The translations under genes were made by a program, and so were the position numbers. The notes below the pieces were generated by a model, which did not search any database, had not been told where the DNA came from, and was given only the letters and a program-made list of their open reading frames with translations. Below, piece by piece: positions 16,791 to 25,175 of a stretch of DNA of 64,000 bases. Within the stretch, counting starts at the first letter, position 1. The number at the start of each line of letters is the position of its first letter. The stretch comes from CAXPZW01 sp964221845 (GTDB lineage: Bacteria; Bacteroidota; Bacteroidia; Flavobacteriales_D; Sanyastnellaceae), in the NCBI GenBank assembly GCA_964221845.1, contig CAXPZW010000009.1, positions 62,001 through 126,000 of the forward strand. Direction: 5' to 3'.

Positions 16791-18317
16791 ATGAGAAGGA
16801 TTCCATTTTGCCTGCTTTTTCTGCTGACCACCCTTGCGTTCCCAGCCTGGGCCCAGCCCGACACCCTGCTCGCCGACCGGGTGCTGAACTACGAATGGCC
16901 CATTGATTTGGTCCACACCCCCATGGACGACGACGACCGGTTGTTCATCGTGGGCCACTTTGGCAAGGTGGACATCCTGGTGGACGGCGAATTGCAAGAA
17001 GGTTCCTTTCTGGACCTCAGCGAAACCGGGCTGAACATCCTGAACTTTGGCACCAACTCTGAGCAAGGCATCAACGGCATGGCTTTCGACCCGGACTACG
17101 CCAACAACGGCTATTTCTACGTGTGCTACAACGGCACCCGCCCCGACGGCACCGGGGACGAAATCGAGCAACGCATTGTTTGTTTCCAAGTGGATCCCGG
17201 CAACCCCGATGTGGCCGACACTTCCACCTGGTACGAACTCTTGGAGTTTGACGAAGGCGATGATCCCGAACCCGGACACAACGGCGGCAAACTCGCTTTT
17301 GGTCCGGACGGGTACTTGTACGTGTCCTGTGGAGACGGCGGCAGTACCGGCAACGGCCAACAAGGTGGAAACAGCGGCGGCGACGACCACGGAGAAGTCG
17401 GTAACGGACAAGACTTGCAAACCTTCCTGGGCAAACTCCTGCGCATCAACGCGCACGGCATGGAGCCCTACACCATTCCCGAAGACAACCCCTTCGTGGG
17501 CAATCCGGACGCCTTGGATGAAATCTGGTCTTACGGCTGGCGCAACCCCTGGCGCTTCAACTTTGACCGCCTCACCGGAGACCTGTTCATTGCCGATGTG
17601 GGCGAGGTCGATTGGGAAGAGATCAACAAAGAACCTGCGGGTTTTGAAGGCGGCGGCAACTACGGCTGGCGCCTGTTGGAAGGCCCCATGTGCTACAACC
17701 CAACGGTAGACTGCGACCCCGACAACGCCACCATCTCCCCTATCCACGCCTATCCCCACGATGACGGCGAATGTGCAACCGTTGGGGGCGTCATGTACCG
17801 CGGCACCGAGATCCCCACCCTTTACGGCCACTACCTCTACAGTGATTTCTGCGGATTCTACGACGAGAAATTCTGGATCATCACCGAGACCGCTGACGGC
17901 TGGGTGCGCAAGCCCTGCTGGGTAGAAGTGCCCGGCGGATTCATCCAATGGCAAGAGAACCGCTTTGGCTTTGCCGAGGACCGTGGCGGCGAGGTGTACT
18001 TCATGACCACCCTGGGGCTCTACCGCCTGATCTCAGACCCCAATGCCACCTCAGAAAAGTTGCCGCTGATCGCACACCCCAATCCTGCCAAAGGCGAAGT
18101 CATCCTCCAATCCGGCGTGGGCATTACCATCGACGGCATTGAAATGGTGGACAGCAGCGGACGCATTGCCGCCTATCCGGAATTCACCTCGTTTGAAGGG
18201 GTGGTGCGGTTTGATGTGTCGGACATGCGGGCGGGGGTATACATCCTCAATATCAGCTGCAATTTGGGCAGCGACTTCCAACAACTCCGGTTGGTGGTGA
18301 CCCCCGACGGGCAATAG
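16791..18317 (+). CDS. PQQ-dependent sugar dehydrogenase-like protein with T9SS sorting domain
   Basis: A 508-residue secreted protein: signal peptide (about 1-21, ending AWAQ), a six-bladed glucose/sorbosone dehydrogenase (soluble aldose dehydrogenase) propeller, and an 80-residue T9SS type A tail starting PLIAHPNPAKGEVI. Family motifs are GINGMAFDPDY, GHNGGKLAFGPDGYLYVSCG with the active-site His, and SYGWRNPWRFNFD. I start at the ATG of M-R-R-I-P; eight codons upstream another ATG is possible. Paired divergently with the multiheme cytochrome gene, a plausible acceptor. PQQ use and substrate are inferred from the family. Confidence 0.85.
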   Translation: MRRIPFCLLFLLTTLAFPAWAQPDTLLADRVLNYEWPIDLVHTPMDDDDRLFIVGHFGKVDILVDGELQEGSFLDLSETGLNILNFGTNSEQGINGMAFDPDYANNGYFYVCYNGTRPDGTGDEIEQRIVCFQVDPGNPDVADTSTWYELLEFDEGDDPEPGHNGGKLAFGPDGYLYVSCGDGGSTGNGQQGGNSGGDDHGEVGNGQDLQTFLGKLLRINAHGMEPYTIPEDNPFVGNPDALDEIWSYGWRNPWRFNFDRLTGDLFIADVGEVDWEEINKEPAGFEGGGNYGWRLLEGPMCYNPTVDCDPDNATISPIHAYPHDDGECATVGGVMYRGTEIPTLYGHYLYSDFCGFYDEKFWIITETADGWVRKPCWVEVPGGFIQWQENRFGFAEDRGGEVYFMTTLGLYRLISDPNATSEKLPLIAHPNPAKGEVILQSGVGITIDGIEMVDSSGRIAAYPEFTSFEGVVRFDVSDMRAGVYILNISCNLGSDFQQLRLVVTPDGQ

Positions 18318-18320
18318 CCG

Positions 18321-18731
18321 TTAAGGGCAGTCGCAGGTTATGCCGCTTCCGGTTTGCTCCACGCCAATCACCTCTACGGGCGGCTTGACGTTGGTGCCGA
18401 TGGGCAAAAACTTGAAGCGCAAACGGGTGGTGACTCCGTTTTCCAAATGCTCCAGCTGGTATTCCTTGGGCGCGTTGTCCACTTGGCTTTCGCTGAACAG
18501 CACGTCGCTGTTTTGGGCCATTTCGACCAAAGATGCGTTTGAAAAGCCGTAGCACTGGAGCTTGCAGAAATTCTGGTCGTTCCAGCTGAGTTCGGCGGCA
18601 GCGATGCGCTTGCGCACTTGGTTCTGTGGCAACCAGCCCAGCCAGTCGCGGCCGTTGAACATGACAAACACCAGGATCAGGCCCAAGGCCACGCCCAGCA
18701 AATAGCGGTTGAGTCGTTGTTGAAACTTCAT
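18321..18731 (-). CDS. membrane-anchored DUF4258-like protein
   Basis: A 136-residue protein: one N-terminal membrane span (about 12-28), then a small domain resembling DUF4258, with a K-L-Q-C-Y-G cysteine, a Y-Q-L-E core strand and the family's C-terminal C-D-C-P. The start is the ATG of M-K-F-Q-Q; a CACCTTTG box lies 15 nt upstream of it on the minus strand. It lies tail to tail, 3 nt from the PQQ-type dehydrogenase gene. Function unknown. Confidence 0.65.
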   Translation of the reverse strand: MKFQQRLNRYLLGVALGLILVFVMFNGRDWLGWLPQNQVRKRIAAAELSWNDQNFCKLQCYGFSNASLVEMAQNSDVLFSESQVDNAPKEYQLEHLENGVTTRLRFKFLPIGTNVKPPVEVIGVEQTGSGITCDCP

Positions 18732-18758
18732 GGCGGAGTGTGCGGGCAAAGGTGGAAC

Positions 18759-18791
18759 AAAAAAAGCCTTCCGCGGTTGCAGAAGGCTTTT
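18759..18791 (-). terminator. intrinsic terminator of the fasciclin gene
   Basis: A 10-bp stem (AAAAGCCTTC with GAAGGCTTTT), 10-nt loop and, on the minus strand, a run of seven T. It lies 45 nt after the fasciclin stop codon. Confidence 0.85.
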
Positions 18792-18835
18792 GGTTCTCGA
18801 GTTCGGCAGACGCCTTTCTCTCTCACACCGGTCAC

Positions 18836-19405
18836 TTATCCAGGCAAGACTACCGAGTCGATCACGTGAATGGTGCCGTTGCTGGCGGCCACGTCGGTGG
18901 TGGTCACTGCCGACACGCCGCCGTTTTCATCGGTCAGCAAGACTGTGTTGCCCTCGACGGTCACTTCCAACTTGCCGCCACTGACGGTTTCGATGCTAAA
19001 GGTGCCGCCCGAGGCTTTGACCGCGTTGATCACATCCTTGGCCTTGAAATTCCCGGCCACCACATGGTAGGTCAGAATTTCGGTGAGCTTGGCCTTGTTT
19101 TCGGGCTGGAGCAAGGCGCCCAAGGTGGCGTCGTCCAGTTTTGCAAAGGCCGAGTTGGCTGGGACAAACACGGTAAAGAGACCTTCGCCTTCAAGGGTGC
19201 CGACCAAGCCCGCAGTTTTCAAAGCAGTGACCAAGGTTGAGAACTGGTCGTTGCCGGCGGCCACGTCCACCAAGGTTTTCTCGTGGGTGTAGCTCGCTTG
19301 CGAAGCGTAGTGGTTAGACTTCTTGGCGTGGCCGCCACACTGGGCTGAGACCGAAGTGGTTGCGAGCAGCGCCGCAGCCAGGAGCATTGAACAGATGGTT
19401 TTCAT
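18836..19405 (-). CDS. secreted fasciclin (FAS1) domain protein
   Basis: A 189-residue protein with a signal peptide (MKTICSMLLAAALLATTSVS, cleavage near A-Q) and one FAS1 domain: TLVDVAAGNDQFSTLVTALK, LFTVFVPANSAFAKL, LTYHVVAGNF and the closing ASNGTIHVIDSVVLP. FAS1 domains mediate adhesion or protein/matrix binding. The gene is divergent from an ECF sigma factor gene and an RskA-like anti-sigma gene. Mycobacterial SigK/RskA likewise control FAS1 proteins (MPT70/MPT83), so regulation by this sigma factor is likely. The 34-codon upstream extension is rejected because the signal peptide marks the start. Confidence 0.92.
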   Translation of the reverse strand: MKTICSMLLAAALLATTSVSAQCGGHAKKSNHYASQASYTHEKTLVDVAAGNDQFSTLVTALKTAGLVGTLEGEGLFTVFVPANSAFAKLDDATLGALLQPENKAKLTEILTYHVVAGNFKAKDVINAVKASGGTFSIETVSGGKLEVTVEGNTVLLTDENGGVSAVTTTDVAASNGTIHVIDSVVLPG

Positions 19406-19524
19406 GAAGATTGTTTTTGATTCGCCCCACTTACGCTGCTGGGAACGGGTTTGGATTTCCGGTGGGAAGCCAACAGATGTTAAGCCCTTTTTGAACCGAA
19501 TTCCCACCCGGCTGTTGCTCCTGT

Positions 19525-20115
19525 ATGCAAAGCGCTACCTTGACGGCCGAAGTGAAGCCGTCAGAACAAGATATCGTCCGGTTATTTGGCCAACGCGATC
19601 AGCGCGCGATGGGGATGATTTACGACCGGTACGCAGATGCCCTTTATGGGACACTGCGACGCATGCTGCCCGATGAGGCCGCTACGCGTGATGTCATGCA
19701 GGAGGGCTTTGTCAAGGTGTGGAAACACGCCGACCATTACGACCCAACCACATCCACATTGTTTACTTGGCTGCTGCGCATTTTGCGCAACACGGCCATC
19801 GACCGCCTGCGCGCCAACAAGGTGCGTTCGGACCATAAAATCCAAACGGCGAGTTCGGCCGTAAGTGAGGTAAGCAACAGTTTCAAACCCGAACACCTCG
19901 ATGTTCCAGAGCTCGTAGCTGGGCTGGACCCGAAGAACGAAGACGTGATTCAAGCGCTCTTTTTCAAAGGCATGACCCAACAGGAAGCCTCTGATGCGCT
20001 GGAAATTCCACTCGGTACGGTCAAGACCCGACTAAAAATTGCGCTCCGAGAGCTTAGAAACGTGTTTGGCGAACAACAATTGCTGGTTTTGCTTGTAGTG
20101 ACGATGTTGACATGA
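19525..20115 (+). CDS. ECF-type RNA polymerase sigma factor (SigK-like)
   Basis: A 196-residue sigma-70 family protein with region 2 (about residues 20-90: MIYDRYADALYGTLRRML ... GFVKVWKHADHYDPTTSTLF, then TWLLRILRNTAIDRLRAN) and region 4 (about 140-180: KGMTQQEASDALEIPLGTVK helix-turn-helix). There is no sigma 1.1 or region 3, as in ECF sigmas. It overlaps the downstream anti-sigma gene by ATGA, and the fasciclin gene starts 119 nt away on the other strand. It probably autoregulates and drives the fasciclin gene. Confidence 0.92.
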   Translation: MQSATLTAEVKPSEQDIVRLFGQRDQRAMGMIYDRYADALYGTLRRMLPDEAATRDVMQEGFVKVWKHADHYDPTTSTLFTWLLRILRNTAIDRLRANKVRSDHKIQTASSAVSEVSNSFKPEHLDVPELVAGLDPKNEDVIQALFFKGMTQQEASDALEIPLGTVKTRLKIALRELRNVFGEQQLLVLLVVTMLT

Positions 20116-20954
20116 GTGAGGAGAAACAAACATTCTTGGAATCAAGCCTGCTGGAGGAGTACCTCCTGGGGTTGACCACGCCCGAAGACGCGGCGAAGGT
20201 CGAGCGCATGCTGGAGACCGACGCGGATGTTCGAGCGGAGTATGAGCGCATGCAGCGCGACGTAGAACAATTTTGCAACACCTATTCCCAGGCCCCACCT
20301 GCGGACTTGCGTGATTTTGTATTGGGGGACTTGGGTGCACACGATGCCCCACAGATGGGCCAAACCGAGCCTGAACCGTCTTTGGTAACCCCACAGCCCG
20401 ACCCCAAACCTGTCATGGTTCCGGTCCAAGGAGGCAGCAATTTGAATTGGATGAGTGCAGCTGCAGCCTTGGCTGCATTGATTGCGGTGGCTGCCGCGGT
20501 CTACCTGTACAACCAGAACAATGAATTGCGCACCCAGTTGGCCGCCAGCATGGAGCAGCAAGAGACCATTGCCCGCGAGTTGGCAAGCATCCGAGGTTCC
20601 CTGCAATCCCAGCAGACCGTTCAAACCGTGGCCTACCATCCACAAACGGAGACAGTTCTGCTCCGCGGCACCGACAAGTCCCCCGGATTGGGCGTTGTAG
20701 CCTACTGGAACCGCGAGACCGAGCAATCGTTCCTGAACGTGCTCTGGCTGCCGGACATTCCAGACAAGTGCTACCAGCTCTGGGCAGACGTCCACGGCGA
20801 AATGATCAACTTGGGGGTACTCGATCCCACCCAAGCGCCTTTCGCACCCATCGAATTCAAGGTGGATGCTGAAAGTCTGAACATCACCATCGAGCCCATC
20901 GGCGGCAGCGATCACCCCACGGTGACCGACTTGGTGAGCAGCATTCAGATCTAA
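20112..20954 (+). CDS. anti-sigma factor (RskA family), membrane-bound
   Basis: A 280-residue protein: an N-terminal anti-sigma helix bundle (LLEEYLLGLTTPEDAAKVER, residues 14-33), a single membrane span around residues 113-136, a short coiled coil, and an extracytoplasmic RskA C-terminal domain (LNVLWLPDIPDKCYQLWADV, then INLGVL). It should hold the upstream ECF sigma inactive at the membrane until a periplasmic signal triggers its breakdown. Coupled to the sigma gene by a 4-nt overlap. No zinc-binding H-x3-C-x2-C is present, consistent with RskA-type proteins. Confidence 0.9.
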   Translation: MSEEKQTFLESSLLEEYLLGLTTPEDAAKVERMLETDADVRAEYERMQRDVEQFCNTYSQAPPADLRDFVLGDLGAHDAPQMGQTEPEPSLVTPQPDPKPVMVPVQGGSNLNWMSAAAALAALIAVAAAVYLYNQNNELRTQLAASMEQQETIARELASIRGSLQSQQTVQTVAYHPQTETVLLRGTDKSPGLGVVAYWNRETEQSFLNVLWLPDIPDKCYQLWADVHGEMINLGVLDPTQAPFAPIEFKVDAESLNITIEPIGGSDHPTVTDLVSSIQI

Positions 20955-20967
20955 GAAACGTTCCGAT

Positions 20968-21948
20968 TTACATTTGGCTAAAGCCCACTTTGCTGCGCAC
21001 GCGGTTCAAGACTTCGCGTGCCACACTGCGGGCTTTTTCTGCGCCCTTGAGCAGCTCTGCCTCGAGCTCATCACGGTGGGCCATGTAGTGGTCAAACTGC
21101 TCGCGCTCGGTAGCAAAGCGGGTAAGGATGGCCTCGAGCAAATCCTTTTTGGCGTGGCCCCAACCGTAGCCTCCTGCGCGGAGCTTGGCAGCCAGCTCAG
21201 CACTCTGCTCTTCGGTAGCAATCAACTTGTAGAGTTCATACACCACCGCGCCTTCAGGCTCTTTGGGATCCTCGAGTGGCGTAGCATCGGTGACGATCTT
21301 TTTGTTGATCTCTTTTTTCAGCTGCTTTTCAGGCAGGAAGATGTTGAGGGTGTTGTCGCGTGACTTGCTCATCTTCTCCCCATCGGTCCCCGGAATCAGC
21401 ATGGTGGACTCCTGGATCTTCTCTTGCGGCTCCACAAAGGTCTTACCCATCAAGTGATTGAAGCTGCCGGCCACACGGCGGGTCATCTCCAAGTGTTGCA
21501 ACTGGTCTTTGCCCACGGGTACAAAATCGGCGTCGTACAACAGGATGTCCGCGGCCATGAGCATGGGGTAGGTGAACAGGCCTGCATTCACGTCTTCCAA
21601 GCGCTCGGCTTTGTCCTTAAAGGAGTGGGCCAGGGTCAGGCGCTGATAAGGAAAGTAGCAGCTCAGGTACCACGAGAGTTCGGCACATTCAGGCACATCA
21701 CTCTGGCGGTAAAACACAGTCTGATCGGTGTCGAGTCCAAAGGCGAGCCACGCCGCGGCGACTGCAGCGGTGTTTTCGCTCAGTTCTTCGCCGTCCTTGA
21801 TTTGGGTCACCGAGTGCAAGTCGGCGATAAACAGGAAGCTTTCGTTGCCCGGTTCACGGCTCATGCGGATGGCGGGTTCGATGGCGCCAAGCAAGTTGCC
21901 GAGGTGAGGGGTGCCGGTGGATTGGATGCCGGTGAGGATGCGTGCCAT
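20968..21948 (-). CDS. trpS: tryptophan--tRNA ligase
   Basis: A 326-residue class I aminoacyl-tRNA synthetase charging tRNA-Trp. It has the HIGH-like motif in STGTPHLGNLLGAI (residues 11-24) and the KMSKS loop in DGEKMSKSRDN. Further Trp-specific landmarks are LFIADLHSVT, FTYPMLMAADILLYDADFVPVGKDQ and the C-terminal domain. The start is the ATG of M-A-R-I-L-T-G; the frame stays open 61 codons upstream through the intergenic repeat but that part is not TrpS-like. A TACTTTTG box precedes the start. Confidence 0.95.
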   Translation of the reverse strand: MARILTGIQSTGTPHLGNLLGAIEPAIRMSREPGNESFLFIADLHSVTQIKDGEELSENTAAVAAAWLAFGLDTDQTVFYRQSDVPECAELSWYLSCYFPYQRLTLAHSFKDKAERLEDVNAGLFTYPMLMAADILLYDADFVPVGKDQLQHLEMTRRVAGSFNHLMGKTFVEPQEKIQESTMLIPGTDGEKMSKSRDNTLNIFLPEKQLKKEINKKIVTDATPLEDPKEPEGAVVYELYKLIATEEQSAELAAKLRAGGYGWGHAKKDLLEAILTRFATEREQFDHYMAHRDELEAELLKGAEKARSVAREVLNRVRSKVGFSQM

Positions 21949-21968
21949 AAGGGTTAGATCGGTCGCGG

Positions 21969-21976
21969 CAAAAGTA
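21969..21976 (-). promoter_or_regulatory. putative -7 promoter element (TACTTTTG) of trpS
   Basis: An exact TAnnTTTG match on the minus strand, 20 nt before the trpS ATG and between the gene and repeat copy B. Confidence 0.6.
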
Positions 21977-22018
21977 GGAAAGGGCGGTGTGGGTGCGGGC
22001 GTGCTCGCCCAAGGATTG

Positions 22019-22201
22019 CCGCAGAATGTTTGTCGGGCGCCAGGTTCCCTCCCGTGGGCTGCCGGCCCTGCCGCCCCCGCCTCCACCTCGCTGCCCGCAT
22101 GAAGCGAACGCCCGAAAGCTCCTTTCTCCACCCATCACTTCCAAACCCATGTACGTTTGACTTTGTGGATGGCCGCGCTCACTTTGTGAATGCCCTTGAC
22201 A
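22019..22201 (-). repeat. two-copy intergenic element, copy B
   Basis: Reverse-strand homologue of 7593-7783. It keeps the opening TGTCAAGGGCATTCACAAAG, the second box (CATCCACAAAGTC) at the same 21-nt spacing, GGGTGGAG in the middle, and the G-rich core with only about three differences from copy A. It sits directly upstream of trpS in the same orientation, as copy A does for the SRAP gene. Its other end borders the divergent plsC promoter. Confidence 0.8.
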
Positions 22202-22222
22202 CGCTTTTGCCCGCACCTGCCG

Positions 22223-22230
22223 TACCTTTG
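22223..22230 (+). promoter_or_regulatory. putative -7 promoter element (TACCTTTG) of plsC
   Basis: An exact TAnnTTTG match ending 10 nt before the GTG start chosen for the acyltransferase. It argues against a longer N-terminus, because the upstream in-frame ATG lies before the box. Confidence 0.6.
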
Positions 22231-22240
22231 GAGCGCAGTT

Positions 22241-22990
22241 GTGAAGGTTATTCTTGCCCCCCTATACTTCCTCTATAAACTGTGGATCGGACTGGTGTTC
22301 TGGCTCACGCTGCTGGTGCTGTACCCCCGGTTCCGCTACTTGCTGGCCAAGCCCGAGCGCTACCCGCGTGCATTTGCCCTGAAGAAAACTTGGAGCCGCA
22401 TGCTCTCGGCACTCATGGGTTGCCCGGTGAAGGCTGACTTTCGCGCTGCGTTGCCCGAGGGTCCGTATGTGATTTGCGCCAACCACAGCTCCTACATCGA
22501 CACGTTTTTCTTTTACCAGGTCTTCACCGATTACTTCCTGTTCATGGGCAAGGGAGAGTTGTTGAAGTGGCCGCTCTTTGGACTGTTCTTCCGCACCCAA
22601 GACATCCCCGTACACCGCGGCAACTACCGCAAAGCCTACGGTGCATTGGCCCGCGCCGGCCGAGCCCTGCAACGCGGAGAACCCGTTGCCATCTACCCCG
22701 AAGGCACCATCCCGCGCGACAACCCGCGCATGGCCCGTTTCAAAAACGGGGCGTTCAAAATCGCGATCGATGCGCAAGTACCCATTGTTCCGGTCACCTG
22801 GCAAACCAACTGGCGCATCCTGCGGGATCCACAGCGCTTCTTTGAACCTGCCAGCCCGCAGGCCTCCAAGGTCGTCGTGCATCCCCCCATCTCCACAGCG
22901 GGCAAAACCGAGGCCGATTTGGTAGCTTTACGGGAGGAAGTGTTTGCCGTCATCGACAGTGCCCTTCCCCAGGAATTCCAACGATCGTGA
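22241..22990 (+). CDS. 1-acyl-sn-glycerol-3-phosphate acyltransferase family protein
   Basis: A 249-residue PlsC-type acyltransferase of the inner membrane that converts lysophosphatidic acid to phosphatidic acid in phospholipid synthesis. It has an N-terminal hydrophobic span (about 4-28), the catalytic H-x4-D in NHSSYID near residue 86, the VHRGNYRKA block, and YPEGTIPRD as the EGT motif. The GTG start is preferred on promoter position; a longer in-frame ATG exists at 22190. The stop overlaps the start of the next gene in GTGA. Some relatives act on other lysolipids. Confidence 0.9.
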   Translation: MKVILAPLYFLYKLWIGLVFWLTLLVLYPRFRYLLAKPERYPRAFALKKTWSRMLSALMGCPVKADFRAALPEGPYVICANHSSYIDTFFFYQVFTDYFLFMGKGELLKWPLFGLFFRTQDIPVHRGNYRKAYGALARAGRALQRGEPVAIYPEGTIPRDNPRMARFKNGAFKIAIDAQVPIVPVTWQTNWRILRDPQRFFEPASPQASKVVVHPPISTAGKTEADLVALREEVFAVIDSALPQEFQRS

Positions 22991-24669
22991 GACTCTTTTT
23001 GACGTGTCTATTGCTGGCCTGTTCGGCCGGTGTTTCTGCCCAATCGTTTATGGACGTGGCCGCCGACTTGGGCATTTCCCACATCTACGGTGAATGCGGC
23101 AAAGCATCGGGATTGGCCTTCACCGACTTCAACAGCGACGGACTGGACGACGTCCTGCTGCCTACCTGCAGCGGTTTGCCCATCCGCATCCTGAAGAACA
23201 CCGGCGGCGGTTTTGTGGAGTACTTCCACCCCGTGTTGATGGAGAGCGACCACGAGTCCAAATGCATCTTGGTGGTGGACTACGACAACGACGGAGACCG
23301 CGACATCCTGGTGGTCAACGCCGGGGCACCCAACCAACTGTTCCGCTGCGACGGCACCAATGATTACACCGACGTGTCTGGATTAGCCGGACTCTGGAAC
23401 GAGGACTACGACTCCTACACCGCGTCCTTTGGTGACCTCGACAAAGACGGCGACCTCGACCTCTACATCGGCAACCGCGCCCCTACGGGCATCTGGCAAC
23501 CCAATCCCTTGTACCGCAACAACGGCGACGGCACCTTCACTGAAATCGGTGATGCAGGCGGAGTGTACGACGGCAACGGCGCAGCACTCGCGGTGGGCTT
23601 TGTGGACATCGACAACGACACCTGGCCCGACATCTATGTGGCCAACGACAAGCAAACCGGCAACAAGTGCTACCGCAACTTGGGCGACGGCACCTTTGCA
23701 GACATCTCTGCCTCCAGCGAATCGGACTACGAAATGGACGCCATGAGCGTGAGCCTGGTGGATACCAACCAGGACGGCTACTTGGACATCTACGTGACCA
23801 ACACGCCTACGGGTAACGCCTTCTTCATCAACGACCAAGACCTGACCTTTACCGAGGTGGCCGAGGACTACGGCTTGACGGTGAACAAAGGCACCTGGGG
23901 CGCCATCTTCGTGGACCTCGATGCCGACGGCGATCAAGACCTCTACGTACCGGCCATGGGCCCCAGCGAAGACCTGTCCAACGATTGCTACAGCGTACAG
24001 GACAACGTGTGGACCTTGGATGAAACCGCCTTCCCACTGGACGACCGCCCCGGCATGGGCGCAGCCACCGGCGACCTCAACCAAGACGGCAAGCCCGACC
24101 TCATTGTCACCAACATGGGCGCAGAGGCCTACTTCTTTGAAAACACCGGCTCCACCGGGCACTGGATTGAGGTACTGCCCATCGGCACCGCCTCCGGCAC
24201 CGAAGCGGTGGGCAGCTGGATTGAAGTGCATTGCGGTGAGGACGTGTTCCGCCGCTACACGACTTTGGGCAGCAACTTTGCCAGCCAGGACAGCCGCAGC
24301 GTGCACATCGGCATTGGCGACCACACTGTGATTGACCACTTGGAGGTGCACTTTCCATTGGGCCACATTCAAACCGTGGATGCCCCTGGCATTGATCAGG
24401 AGATCGAAGTGGTGGAAGACCCTGCAACAGGCATTGTGGAAGCCGCCGCTTTGTGGCCGCTTTCCCCAGCAGGTCCTGCCCGCTGGCAACTCGGCGGGAC
24501 CGAAACAGCCACCTGGCAAGTACTCGACCTGTCGGGGCGTGCCGTACTTGTGGGCAGCAAAAACGCCGACCCGTGCGCGGTGGATCTCACCACGCAGCCG
24601 GCCGGCGCTTATTTCTTGCACGTGCATTCGGGCGGTGCTCGAGCCCACGTGTACCGCTTGGTGCGGTAA
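22987..24669 (+). CDS. CRTAC1-like FG-GAP/ASPIC protein with T9SS sorting domain
   Basis: A 560-residue secreted protein with a GTG start coupled to plsC. Signal peptide about 1-19 (ending VSAQ), then FG-GAP/VCBS calcium-binding propeller repeats marked by D-x-D-x-D/N-x-x-x-D-L loops (for example GDLDKDGDLDLYIGN, VDLDADGDQDLYVPA), an ASPIC/UnbV domain (about 390-470), and a type A T9SS tail starting around residue 480. Such proteins are usually surface-exposed and bind ligands or integrin-like partners; no enzymatic role is visible. A second member of the family lies at 37682. Confidence 0.87.
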   Translation: MRLFLTCLLLACSAGVSAQSFMDVAADLGISHIYGECGKASGLAFTDFNSDGLDDVLLPTCSGLPIRILKNTGGGFVEYFHPVLMESDHESKCILVVDYDNDGDRDILVVNAGAPNQLFRCDGTNDYTDVSGLAGLWNEDYDSYTASFGDLDKDGDLDLYIGNRAPTGIWQPNPLYRNNGDGTFTEIGDAGGVYDGNGAALAVGFVDIDNDTWPDIYVANDKQTGNKCYRNLGDGTFADISASSESDYEMDAMSVSLVDTNQDGYLDIYVTNTPTGNAFFINDQDLTFTEVAEDYGLTVNKGTWGAIFVDLDADGDQDLYVPAMGPSEDLSNDCYSVQDNVWTLDETAFPLDDRPGMGAATGDLNQDGKPDLIVTNMGAEAYFFENTGSTGHWIEVLPIGTASGTEAVGSWIEVHCGEDVFRRYTTLGSNFASQDSRSVHIGIGDHTVIDHLEVHFPLGHIQTVDAPGIDQEIEVVEDPATGIVEAAALWPLSPAGPARWQLGGTETATWQVLDLSGRAVLVGSKNADPCAVDLTTQPAGAYFLHVHSGGARAHVYRLVR

Positions 24670-24677
24670 TCAAATCA

Positions 24678-25088
24678 TTAGCAGTACTCGTCGTACGCCA
24701 TCTTGAGGTTGTCCGCGACCATTTCGGCGGTGCGGCCCTCAATATGGTGGCGCTCAATCATGTGCACCAACTTGCCGTCTTTGAACAGCGCAATGCTGGG
24801 CGAAGAGGGCGGGTACGGCAACATGTATTTGCGCGCTTGGTCGGTGGCGTCACGGTCCACACCTGCAAAGGTGGTGGTGAGGTTGTCGGGACGTTTGGTG
24901 TTATCGAGCGATGCACGAACACCGGGGCGCATCATGCCCGCGGCGCAACCGCACACCGAATTGATCACCACCAGGGTGGTGCCTGATTGCTTCAGGGTGT
25001 CGTCCACTTGGTCAGGGGTGACCATTTCGTTGAAGCCGAGCGTTTTGAGCTCGTCTTTCATGGGAGCTACCAGTTCTGGAGGGTACAT
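24678..25088 (-). CDS. bacilliredoxin (BrxA/BrxB family)
   Basis: A 136-residue thioredoxin-fold protein of the YphP/YqiW family. The diagnostic active site C-G-C is in VINSVCGCAAGMMRPG, followed by TTTFAGVDRDATDQAR and the SPSIALFKDG strand with cis-Pro. In Firmicutes these proteins remove bacillithiol from modified thiols; in Bacteroidota the low-molecular-weight thiol partner is less certain. Tail to tail with the CRTAC1-like gene, 8 nt apart. Confidence 0.92.
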   Translation of the reverse strand: MYPPELVAPMKDELKTLGFNEMVTPDQVDDTLKQSGTTLVVINSVCGCAAGMMRPGVRASLDNTKRPDNLTTTFAGVDRDATDQARKYMLPYPPSSPSIALFKDGKLVHMIERHHIEGRTAEMVADNLKMAYDEYC

Positions 25089-25175
25089 GGATTCAAAATT
25101 TGTGGTACAAAATTAACCGGAACGGCGGGCTGCTGTTCCGGTCAATCGTGAAAATGTGTTGTCAACAGATTTTTC

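Noticed and set aside
16578..17954. 458-codon minus-strand frame opposite the PQQ-type dehydrogenase
   Set aside because: Antisense shadow without any family features; both flanking T9SS genes are well supported.
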